In this document: positions 25,443 through 33,550 of the stretch, piece after piece
Numbering within the stretch: the first letter of the stretch is position 1
How the letters are laid out: every line of letters starts with the position of its first letter
Assembly (NCBI GenBank): GCA_947459655.1
Contig: CANHEE010000002.1
Location: forward strand, 1 to 64,000
Source: Lewinellaceae bacterium
GTDB taxonomy: Bacteria > Bacteroidota > Bacteroidia > Chitinophagales > Saprospiraceae
Reading direction: 5' to 3'
DNA length: 64,000 bases
Translations under genes and position numbers: made by a program
The notes under the pieces: generated by a model
The model's input: only the letters and a program-made list of their open reading frames with translations
Told to the model about the DNA's origin: nothing
Databases searched by the model: none

Positions 25443-28105
25443 AAAAATCGGTCATCGTGAAATCCTGCATTTGCTTGCTGGTTTCTCTTTTTACCACATT
25501 TTCAGTGCTAACGGGACAAGTGGTGATCAACGAATATTCCGCCGCCAACCTGACCACCGCACTTGATGATTTCGAGCAATTTGAAGACTGGGTGGAATTG
25601 TACAATACAGCTGACAGTAAGGTGGATTTGTCGGGATATGGTTTATCAGACGATCTCAATCGACCACTGAAATGGAAAATACCTACGGGCGTTGTAATGG
25701 ATGGCAAATCCTACCTTATCATCTGGTGCGACAATAGGGACTCCGTCAGTTTTCTCAAAAATGAACGCCAATTGCATAGTAATTTCAATCTGACCCAAAC
25801 CAGAAAAAATGCGCAAACCATCGTACTGAGCAATGCCGCTGGTAAAATAATCGATCAGTCAGAGATTAAAAAAACACGCAAAGACCAGTCAAGAGGGCGA
25901 CTGCAGGACGGGGAACCAATATGGGTAATTTTCAGTCAGCCAAGTCCCGCCCGTGAAAACTTTGGGATGTACTACACCTCCAATGCCGACAAACCGCGTT
26001 TCAGTCAAAGTGCCGGCTATTATAAAAATTCTTTTCTCCTGAATATCAGCAGTAAAGATCCGAACCTAAATATCTACTACACCACCGATGGTAGCGAACC
26101 GGATACAGGCAGCACGCCGTATAGAATACCGATTCAGATAGACAAACATACCATCGTCAAGGCAGTATGCGTCTCGAATGATGCGCTCGTACAGAATAGT
26201 CTGACAGAATTTGCCACCTATTTTATCGCAGAGAAACCACGCCTCAAGGTCATTTCAATTAGTGGCGGCCTAGAAATGGACTCGTTACTGCTGGGTGACA
26301 GATACAAGTCGCCCTTCGGGACCTTTGAATACTTCAATGAGGACGGAATCAGAAAAGCCGTCACATATGGGGAATTCAACAGCCATGGCAGGGACTCGTG
26401 GATCAATAACCAGCGAAGCGTCGATTTTATCAGCAGGAACGAGTGCGGGTACAACAAAGCCATCAATGAAAAAATATTCAGTCTGAGTCCTCGTGACGAG
26501 TTCCAGCGCGTTATCCTTCGCGCTGCGGGTGATGACAATTATCCTGACGGATCGCTTACGCAGGGCGGCGGTGCACATCTGAGGGACGCTTTTGTGCAAA
26601 ACCTGGCAAAAAAAGGTGGATTGAATCTTGACGTAAGAACTGCAGAAAAAGCTATTTTGTACATGAACGGCAAATACTGGGGAATCTACGACATCAGAGA
26701 AATACCTGACGACCACGATTATACAAAGCACTATTACAATCAGGGCAAATACGATATAGAAATGCTTCAGACCTGGGGAGTCACCTGGGCCAAATATGGT
26801 GATACGCTGACCATCAGTAACTGGGACTCCTTAGCTGCATTTATCACCACCCGCGACATGGCTGATGCAAAAAATTATCAGTATGCTGAAAGTCAAATTG
26901 ATTTCAAGAGCCTTTGTGATTACATTATCGTCAATTCCATAACTGTTTGCTCGGACTGGCTGAATTACAATACCGGCTGGTGGAGAGGTAAAAATCCGGC
27001 AGGGGGGCATCGGAAATGGGGCTACCAGCTATGGGACAACGATGCCTCTTTCGGTTACTACATCAACTACAGCGGTATAAAAGACACCTCGGCTATCAAG
27101 GCAAGTCCCTGCGACATACAATCACTGAGTGACTCAGTAACCATATCATTTGGGACTGTTATCGCCTGGGATACCCTTATTATTGCACTCACTACATTTT
27201 ATCCCGGCGATACAATTTCCGCTGCATTTTCATTCACCTCGTTTGTCGATGTCAACCGCCACATGAGCATTTTTAATGCACTGATGCGCAATGAGCAGTT
27301 CAAACAATACTATATTTCACGTTATCACGACCTGATGAAGACGGTTTTCTCCAAAGAAAATATGCTGCAAGAACTAGATGCTGTTGTCAACAGCATTGCA
27401 CCTGAAATGCCGGCACATATCCGCCGCTGGGGAGGCTCTATGCGGGAATGGACCGGTAATGTGAATCGACTCAGAGACTATATTTTCAGAAGAAGCGATT
27501 ACCTCACTGCGGGATTGCGAGACTGCTACCAGCTAACAGGCCCTTATCCGGTTACATTTGACACCGAGGGTGCAAGCAGTCCCTTGCTCGACATCAACAG
27601 TATTGCTATAAGCAAATTTCCCTATACTTCCAGCTTTTTTGGCAACATCGGCATCGTAGTGAGTGCAAAGCCAAACGATGCACAATCAGAGTTTAAACGT
27701 TGGACAGCCCCAAGCCAGATACCATACAAGGAAGAAAATCCAGGCACTGCAACATTTTATCCCAAATCAGCGGGCGAAATAAAGGCGGTTTTTGGTCCGA
27801 AATTAGTAGGTATAAGCGATTCGCACAATAATGATGTTCCTACTGAATTCATTGTATATCCGACACTTTTTGACAACCAAATCTTTGTAAAATGTACGTC
27901 AGTGATAGACAACAGCATTTCAATCCGACTACTGGATATCAATGGCAGACAAGTCAGTGTGCACCACGGAAAACCATTGGAATCGACCAGTGATCAGGGT
28001 GTTTTCAGTATCGACCTATCAGATAAGCAGCTTTCTCCGGGAATATATCTACTAGATATAGGCACTGGCAGCAAACACGCTTTAAAGAAAGTTGTGAAAC
28101 AATAA
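25439..28105 (+). CDS. Secreted CotH-kinase family protein with lamin-tail domain and T9SS tail
   Basis: 888 residues; the start overlaps the DUF2851 stop. Order: signal peptide (1-~27); lamin-tail domain (about 28-140, VINEYSAAN and DWVELYNTADSKVDLSGYGLSD); chitobiase/CHB-HEX-like domain (about 180-255, IYYTTDGSEPDTGSTPY); CotH domain (about 280-690), with GAHLRDAFVQNLA, YMNGKYWGIYDIREI and the metal/ATP-site-like WGYQLWDNDASFGYY; then a C-terminal T9SS type A-like sorting domain of ~80 residues (SIRLLDINGRQV, LSPGIYLLDIGT). Spore-coat CotH is an atypical protein kinase; CotH domains in Bacteroidota surface proteins mostly lack a known substrate. Expected at the cell surface after T9SS export. 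Confidence 0.9.
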   Translation: MKKSVIVKSCICLLVSLFTTFSVLTGQVVINEYSAANLTTALDDFEQFEDWVELYNTADSKVDLSGYGLSDDLNRPLKWKIPTGVVMDGKSYLIIWCDNRDSVSFLKNERQLHSNFNLTQTRKNAQTIVLSNAAGKIIDQSEIKKTRKDQSRGRLQDGEPIWVIFSQPSPARENFGMYYTSNADKPRFSQSAGYYKNSFLLNISSKDPNLNIYYTTDGSEPDTGSTPYRIPIQIDKHTIVKAVCVSNDALVQNSLTEFATYFIAEKPRLKVISISGGLEMDSLLLGDRYKSPFGTFEYFNEDGIRKAVTYGEFNSHGRDSWINNQRSVDFISRNECGYNKAINEKIFSLSPRDEFQRVILRAAGDDNYPDGSLTQGGGAHLRDAFVQNLAKKGGLNLDVRTAEKAILYMNGKYWGIYDIREIPDDHDYTKHYYNQGKYDIEMLQTWGVTWAKYGDTLTISNWDSLAAFITTRDMADAKNYQYAESQIDFKSLCDYIIVNSITVCSDWLNYNTGWWRGKNPAGGHRKWGYQLWDNDASFGYYINYSGIKDTSAIKASPCDIQSLSDSVTISFGTVIAWDTLIIALTTFYPGDTISAAFSFTSFVDVNRHMSIFNALMRNEQFKQYYISRYHDLMKTVFSKENMLQELDAVVNSIAPEMPAHIRRWGGSMREWTGNVNRLRDYIFRRSDYLTAGLRDCYQLTGPYPVTFDTEGASSPLLDINSIAISKFPYTSSFFGNIGIVVSAKPNDAQSEFKRWTAPSQIPYKEENPGTATFYPKSAGEIKAVFGPKLVGISDSHNNDVPTEFIVYPTLFDNQIFVKCTSVIDNSISIRLLDINGRQVSVHHGKPLESTSDQGVFSIDLSDKQLSPGIYLLDIGTGSKHALKKVVKQ

Positions 28106-28162
28106 CAAATGCATAATGAAAATCAGCCGTCCCGCTTAATGGCGTGCTATGTTAAAAATGCA

Positions 28163-28170
28163 TATCTTTG
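28163..28170 (+). promoter_or_regulatory. -7 box before the CNNM/CBS gene
   Basis: TATCTTTG, 23 bases before ATG 28193; no TTTG at the right distance. Confidence 0.45.
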
Positions 28171-28192
28171 GACTTCCAATTGAAACTACACC

Positions 28193-29446
28193 ATGCTGGT
28201 CAGTGCAATTATCGTTTTTCTGGTTTTGACGGCAATATTTGCCGGTGCTGAAATCGCCTTCATTTCAGCGAGCAAACTCCGTGTGCAACTGAAACGCGAA
28301 CGTGGATCAAGGCAGGGCATGATACTGGCCAGGTTTTATGAGAAGCCTTCAGAGTTTATCGGAACGATGCTGGTCGGAATCAACATCACCCTGGTCGTTA
28401 CTACTTCTCTGGCAACAGAATTTCTGAAACCATTTCTGGAGCCTTATATTCACGAAGAATTTTTGCTATTCACCCTAATAACTATCATTATTACGGGTTT
28501 CATATTGTTGTTTGGCGAATTCATCCCTAAGGTCCTTTTTAAGGCTTATGCTGATGACATACTGTACTACCTCGCTTATCCCCTTCAGATGGTCATGTTA
28601 TTGTTGACTCCGATCACCTGGTTTATGACTTTTTTAGCAAAAAATCTGCTCCGTCTTTTTACAAAAGTTTCCGATGAATATGAAAATCAGGGCTTTACAT
28701 CACTCGATCTTGAGAATTTCGTAAAGAAAAGTGTAAAGGAATCTGAGGAAGAAATTGATTCGCAGTTGTTTGAAAATGCGCTCTATCTGAAGGAGGTAAA
28801 GGTAAAATCCTGCATGTCTCCCCGCTCGGAAATAATTTTCATTGACGTAAATGAGCCAATCGACCGACTGCTGGAGCTTTTCACTGAAACCAAACTTTCC
28901 AAAATCATCATTTGCGATGACGATCTCGACAATGTACTTGGCTATGTGCATCACCACCAGATGCTCAGAAAACCTAAAAGCATCCGATCGATCGTGATGG
29001 ACATCGTAATCATTCCGGAAACTATGCGCGTCGATCAGCTGCTGCAATTGTTTACCAAAAAACGCTCTATTGCTTGTGTTGTGGATGAATTCGGAAGCAC
29101 AGTCGGCATCATTACCCTGGAGGACATCCTTGAGCAAATTTTTGGAGACATTGAGGATGAATACGATGAAGAAGAGTATATCGAAGAAATCATTTCAGAT
29201 AGGGAATTCCGCTTTTCCGGCAGACTGGAAATCAATTACCTCAATGAAAAATACGCGGCACAGGACCTTAAAATCCCTGAAGACAATGATTACTCGACGC
29301 TTTCCGGCTATATTGTTATGACGACGGGGGAAATCCCTGAAGAAGGTTCGGAGATTGAACTCGACGGGTACAAATTTGTCTTCGAACAGGTGAGCAATAA
29401 AAAGATTGAAGTGGTGCGCTTCATCAGATTGCACGACGAGAAATAA
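28193..29446 (+). CDS. Hemolysin-like CNNM/CBS transporter (DUF21-CBS-CorC)
   Basis: A 417-residue inner-membrane protein. The DUF21/CNNM domain has four hydrophobic segments (about 1-20, 58-78, 86-108, 120-145). A CBS pair follows (about 195-320: VKSCMSPRSEIIFIDVNEPIDRLL; KKRSIACVVDEFGSTVGIITLEDILEQIFGDIEDE), then a CorC/HlyC domain (about 335-415). Such proteins handle Mg2+/Co2+ efflux or related tasks. GldE of gliding bacteria belongs to the same family, but its usual partner genes (ssb, gldD) are not here, so I do not use that name. Confidence 0.9.
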   Translation: MLVSAIIVFLVLTAIFAGAEIAFISASKLRVQLKRERGSRQGMILARFYEKPSEFIGTMLVGINITLVVTTSLATEFLKPFLEPYIHEEFLLFTLITIIITGFILLFGEFIPKVLFKAYADDILYYLAYPLQMVMLLLTPITWFMTFLAKNLLRLFTKVSDEYENQGFTSLDLENFVKKSVKESEEEIDSQLFENALYLKEVKVKSCMSPRSEIIFIDVNEPIDRLLELFTETKLSKIIICDDDLDNVLGYVHHHQMLRKPKSIRSIVMDIVIIPETMRVDQLLQLFTKKRSIACVVDEFGSTVGIITLEDILEQIFGDIEDEYDEEEYIEEIISDREFRFSGRLEINYLNEKYAAQDLKIPEDNDYSTLSGYIVMTTGEIPEEGSEIELDGYKFVFEQVSNKKIEVVRFIRLHDEK

Positions 29447-30256
29447 TCATTTGTTTTCAGTCAGCTGCAAACAATCAGACGAAATACCCAGCATGTACAA
29501 TTTTATCATCTTTATCTCTGAGGCAAATTCCGAACCCGGAAAATCCTTCAGCATCTCATCCTTTAGTTTGTTGCCTGCGGCAAGCGTAAATCCGTCCGAT
29601 AATGGACGGTATGACCAATGCCATTTTTCTTCCTCATATCCGGTTCGTCCGGTTGCTTTTGAGGTATAAGGCTGGCAAAAACCAAATTTAGTGGCATTTA
29701 CCTGCAACCACTGGTACACTTTTTTACCTTCTCCACTTAAAAAATAGACATTTTTTAGACTGTTCAAATCGATATCTGTTCCCCAGTGGTGCCGCGAGGT
29801 ACCCGGCATTGAACTGAACCGCAATATGTACCTGGCCCTTTCAATATTACTCATCCTTATCACGCCCTTCATTTCTTTCTGCTTCAGCGCCACCCACTTG
29901 TTGCTCCAAATTTTTTTCTGATCGCTAAAATTTCTGGTTGCCGAAAGAATCGTCAATCTGATTCCCGATTTTTTGGCCTCCACAACCATATTCTTGAAGG
30001 CGATGTACGCTTCTCTACGCAAAAAGGCGTTTTCACGCGAGCAGTATTCCCGATCAATCCTCACAAAATCAGGGTGCTGTGCGGGGTTAAAATGCCCGGT
30101 AAGGTAGGCAACTGAGGTTGTATCCGCAATCAGCGCGGTTATACCTGCAGTTTGCAGTTCCACAACATCCGTTCGTGAATTTAATGAAATAAACGAGCCG
30201 GACCTGGGCTGGAAGCAAACCAAAAAAAGTCCGAGAAGGCATTGCCGCATCATCAT
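29447..30256 (-). CDS. M15 D-alanyl-D-alanine carboxypeptidase (VanY-like)
   Basis: About 269 residues. ATG 30256 (first of three consecutive Met codons) opens a signal-like segment (MMMRQCLLGLFLVCF); earlier starts run into nhaD. The catalytic part carries the M15B zinc motifs: SRHHWGTDIDL (SxHxxGxAxD) and EEEKWHWSY (ExxHW). It trims the terminal D-Ala of peptidoglycan stem peptides in the periplasm. It begins 19 bases after the NhaD gene, which itself follows an M23 gene by 21 bases, so three genes form an operon with two wall hydrolases. Confidence 0.88.
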   Translation of the reverse strand: MMMRQCLLGLFLVCFQPRSGSFISLNSRTDVVELQTAGITALIADTTSVAYLTGHFNPAQHPDFVRIDREYCSRENAFLRREAYIAFKNMVVEAKKSGIRLTILSATRNFSDQKKIWSNKWVALKQKEMKGVIRMSNIERARYILRFSSMPGTSRHHWGTDIDLNSLKNVYFLSGEGKKVYQWLQVNATKFGFCQPYTSKATGRTGYEEEKWHWSYRPLSDGFTLAAGNKLKDEMLKDFPGSEFASEIKMIKLYMLGISSDCLQLTENK

Positions 30257-30275
30257 GTGGAAAAAATCTTTGAAA

Positions 30276-31547
30276 TTATTGCAGAAGCATAAACGCAGCG
30301 ATTCCGGCCAGGTAACCTGCCCCCGCAATCCAGCTGATGTTTCTGAAATACCAAGTGAATTTTATCTCCTCCATCCCCATGGCAGCAACTCCCGCAGCAG
30401 AGCCAATGATGAGCATTGATCCGCCGGTTCCACAGGCATATGCAAGCAAGTGCCAAAATGAACTGTCCATTGGCTCCTGATACATACTTATGGCAGCAGC
30501 CACCAGCGGAACATTGTCAATTATCGCCGAAGCGAACCCCATCAATACACCGGTCAGTGTTTTTGAGGGCAAAACCGCATCCATATTTTGGGCAAAATCT
30601 GTTAGAATACCCTGCGATTCTAGTCCGGCAATGGCAAGGAGAATACCTATAAAAAAAAGCAGACTCGAGAAATCTACCCTCGATAATGCGCGCTGTGCAG
30701 AATACAGATGCCGACGCTCTTCACTGAAATCCTCCTCAGGATGGATGAGTTCAGAAACCAGCCATACAGCCGCCAGTGCAAGCAACATGCCCATATATGG
30801 CGGCAGATGAGTAAATGTCTTGAAAACGGGCACGAAAACCAGTGCCGATAATCCGGCCCAGAACATTAGCTTGCTACTGAGGAGCTCATCTTCCGCCTCG
30901 GCAGTTTTCTCATGTTGCTGAATGGGAACTTTAAAAATGCGGAATCTGGTGCATATGAGCAGTGGTATGACAAGACAGCAAAGAGAGGGAATAAACAACA
31001 GCTTCAGCAGTTCTGTGGCGGAAACTTTCTGGTCTATCCACAGCATAGTGGTAGTGACATCGCCGATGGGTGACCAGGCTCCACCTGCATTCGCGGCGAT
31101 GACCACAATAGAGGCAAACCATATTCTGTCTTCTTTCAGGTGAAGCAGTTTCCGAAGCAGTGCTATAACAACTATGGTGGTCGTCAAATTATCTAGAATG
31201 GCAGATAGTACAAAACTGCCTAAACCGACAATCCAAAGCAGTTTGATTTTACTTCTGGTGGCAACCAGTCTGTTGATCCATGCAAAACCACGGTGCAAAT
31301 CAATCAATTCCACGATTGTCATCGCGCCTTTCAGGAAAAAAATAATCTCCGCAATTTTTCCGATGTGGCGCAGCAGCGTGGCATCTTTATCCGAGGCATC
31401 ATTTACCGGAAGGTCAAAAACAAAAATCAGCGCCCAGATGACCACACCGGTAACCAGTGCTGCAACAGTTTTACTTACCCTTGTAGCGTGTTCGAGAACG
31501 ATAAACAAATAGCCGATGCAGAAAACCGATATAAGCAATGTAGTCAT
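30276..31547 (-). CDS. nhaD: NhaD-type Na+/H+ antiporter
   Basis: A 423-residue inner-membrane protein of the ArsB/NhaD superfamily with about 11 hydrophobic segments. NhaD-like signatures: the Asn/Asp-rich LSAILDNLTTTIVVIALLRK, VVIAANAGGAWSPIGDVTTTMLWI and, in the second half, GFASAIIDNVPLVAAAISMYQ with GTGGSMLIIGSAAGVAAMG; these two inverted halves hold the ion-binding residues. It exports Na+ (or Li+) for protons. Middle gene of the M23-nhaD-M15 operon. Confidence 0.92.
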   Translation of the reverse strand: MTTLLISVFCIGYLFIVLEHATRVSKTVAALVTGVVIWALIFVFDLPVNDASDKDATLLRHIGKIAEIIFFLKGAMTIVELIDLHRGFAWINRLVATRSKIKLLWIVGLGSFVLSAILDNLTTTIVVIALLRKLLHLKEDRIWFASIVVIAANAGGAWSPIGDVTTTMLWIDQKVSATELLKLLFIPSLCCLVIPLLICTRFRIFKVPIQQHEKTAEAEDELLSSKLMFWAGLSALVFVPVFKTFTHLPPYMGMLLALAAVWLVSELIHPEEDFSEERRHLYSAQRALSRVDFSSLLFFIGILLAIAGLESQGILTDFAQNMDAVLPSKTLTGVLMGFASAIIDNVPLVAAAISMYQEPMDSSFWHLLAYACGTGGSMLIIGSAAGVAAMGMEEIKFTWYFRNISWIAGAGYLAGIAAFMLLQ

Positions 31548-31568
31548 AGCATATTTTATTTAAAATCA

Positions 31569-33359
31569 TTATCGGATGAAAGAGGAAACGAAGATCTGTT
31601 CATTGCCCTGTTTGTCTTTGACCATCAGCTTCAGCACGTGCTCGCCGGGTGCTGTTCTTTCATCAAAAAAGTGTACAAGGGTTTTGCTTTTCAAATCAAA
31701 CTCCATCAAGATCCATTTCCCGTCAACTTCAGCACGCCAGACCATGGTTTTGTCAAGTTGCATGTTGTCGCTTACTTTAAAGGAGATCCTATTTACTTTC
31801 TGCATATCTTTCTGAAAGCGCAGTGGTTTTATGGTTGGTTTGACCGTATCCGCAAAAATGAAGAAGGAACCGAAGGACTGCGCCGTAGCAGACAAATCCC
31901 CCTGCGTCCATTCCTTACCACAGTTGGTGAGATTGCCACGTCCGTCCCGGTAGGCAATGCATACCTTTCCCAATAGTGAATCCGGCACAAAGCGCTGCGG
32001 GCGTATCGTCAGCTTTATGCCACGGTGCAATGGTGTGGCAGAATTGTGAATTCGGTATACTGGCGAAAATGCAAGCGTAGATTTTATTTCCGACTCGCTG
32101 ATGTGAATATCGGCAGTTTCGTAAAGTGCCCCTGCCGGAACGTGTACTTTCAGGTTGCCGTGTGAAAAAGAATTGTCCTCATCATAACAAAGCTGCCTTG
32201 CACCGTTTTTCTGTATCCCCTTTTTCACAACACTGTTCCCTGTGCATTTTATCCAGAATTGAAGCGTGTCGCGATTGCCTGCAATATCTCTAGCAACAAA
32301 CTGTATCTTGGACTGCTGCCCAGTTTGCAGGGTAATGACACCATTGTTGATTTTGTCCTTGTAGATGTTCAGCTGGTTGCCGGGGAGGCTAAAGCACCTG
32401 TTGAAATAACCGCCGCCACTCAGTTTCTCAGTATAATCAATGTGCGCGTTAATGTACCTCGTATCTTCAAAGTAAAAGCACTCTGTGTCAAAAGAATAAG
32501 AGGGCAGCCCGTCGCGGTACATTTCAAGGCCGAAAATTCCATTGGTATTGCCCGACCAATCGGCTGAGTCGTAGGCTTTGATGCCAAGTCCAATCCGATC
32601 GGCAGAAACGGCAATGGTGTCATTCTGTATGACGTAGGGCGCATTAGGGTTGGGAGCAATCGTGATGGTTTTCCATTTTTTCCCTTTTTTGACGCGTCTC
32701 TTCCTGGCTTTTTCGCGCAGATAAATTTCCCTGCCTCCTATGGTTTTATTTTCATCATCAAGATGATAGATCTTCAGCTCATAAAATTTCGGAGCCTTTT
32801 CATCTGCAATCGGAAAACCAAATAACAGGGGATTCAGCGCCTCATCGGAACCGGTTCTACGGATTTCAAAGTGCAGGTGCAATCCCTGCGATGCCCCGGT
32901 ATTGCCCATGACGCCAATGTCCTGACCTTGAGCGAACCGAAACAATCCGGTATTGGGCGAAAAATCCAGTTCAAATTTCTCTTCGCTGTACTGCAGGAAT
33001 TTTACAAAAGAATCTACCTCCGGGGTGAAACGCTCAAGATGCGCGTAAACAGTCGTAAAACCATTTGGGTGGTCAATGTAAAGGACATTTCCGTAGCCTG
33101 AGGGCTGCACTTGAATCCTGGAAATCCATCCGTCCGCCGCCGCAATAACGGGCTCTTCCACCCCACTTCTTCTTGGACGAATGTCAATACCGGCATGAAA
33201 ATGATTGGGCCGGAGTTCACCGAAAGTGCCGGTAAGTTCAATATCGTGTTTTACCGGAGAACTGAAATAGCCTCTGGGGTAAATGTTGTTCGCTTCAGCA
33301 TGGCTTAGGCAAAATGCAGTAGAAAGGAGGAATATGTATGAAAAAAGTATGTAACGCAT
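31569..33359 (-). CDS. M23-family metallopeptidase with C-terminal extension
   Basis: 596 residues. Signal peptide of about 23 residues, then a LytM/M23 domain at ~40-180 with complete zinc ligands: His55 and Asp59 (HFHAGIDI), His106 (VYAHLERF) and His160-x-His162 (GLHLHFEIRR). The remaining ~400 residues are beta-rich, with Ig-like stretches (for example GNTNGIFGLEMYRDG and KQGNEQIFVSSF at the end) and no recognised catalytic site. It probably cleaves peptidoglycan cross-bridges or another periplasmic substrate. First gene of the M23-nhaD-M15 operon; a TAATTTTG -7 box lies at 33400-33407. Confidence 0.9.
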   Translation of the reverse strand: MRYILFSYIFLLSTAFCLSHAEANNIYPRGYFSSPVKHDIELTGTFGELRPNHFHAGIDIRPRRSGVEEPVIAAADGWISRIQVQPSGYGNVLYIDHPNGFTTVYAHLERFTPEVDSFVKFLQYSEEKFELDFSPNTGLFRFAQGQDIGVMGNTGASQGLHLHFEIRRTGSDEALNPLLFGFPIADEKAPKFYELKIYHLDDENKTIGGREIYLREKARKRRVKKGKKWKTITIAPNPNAPYVIQNDTIAVSADRIGLGIKAYDSADWSGNTNGIFGLEMYRDGLPSYSFDTECFYFEDTRYINAHIDYTEKLSGGGYFNRCFSLPGNQLNIYKDKINNGVITLQTGQQSKIQFVARDIAGNRDTLQFWIKCTGNSVVKKGIQKNGARQLCYDEDNSFSHGNLKVHVPAGALYETADIHISESEIKSTLAFSPVYRIHNSATPLHRGIKLTIRPQRFVPDSLLGKVCIAYRDGRGNLTNCGKEWTQGDLSATAQSFGSFFIFADTVKPTIKPLRFQKDMQKVNRISFKVSDNMQLDKTMVWRAEVDGKWILMEFDLKSKTLVHFFDERTAPGEHVLKLMVKDKQGNEQIFVSSFIR

Positions 33360-33399
33360 TGTGGACTGCTGTACAGCCCCTGACGGGACCGAATAAATG

Positions 33400-33407
33400 C
33401 AAAATTA
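33400..33407 (-). promoter_or_regulatory. -7 box of the M23-nhaD-M15 operon
   Basis: TAATTTTG on the minus strand, about 40 bases before the start; no clear -33 partner. Confidence 0.4.
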
Positions 33408-33550
33408 ATAAAAAGTCCCTGGAACCGAGTAAAAAGAGCCATCGGGAAGTCCGTTTATGTTTTGCCCTGCTACATTAACGCTGAAATTACCGGAAATCAT
33501 ATGCTGAGTGTCAGACTATGCAAAGAGAAGAAGTTTAATGCTGCAAAGCA

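Noticed and set aside
28193-29446. Naming the CNNM/CBS protein GldE
   Set aside because: Same family, but the ssb-gldD neighbourhood that identifies GldE is missing.
31293-31976. A 227-codon open frame on the plus strand
   Set aside because: It is antisense to the ends of nhaD and the M23 gene, with low-complexity composition and no recognisable domain; both sense genes have complete catalytic motifs.
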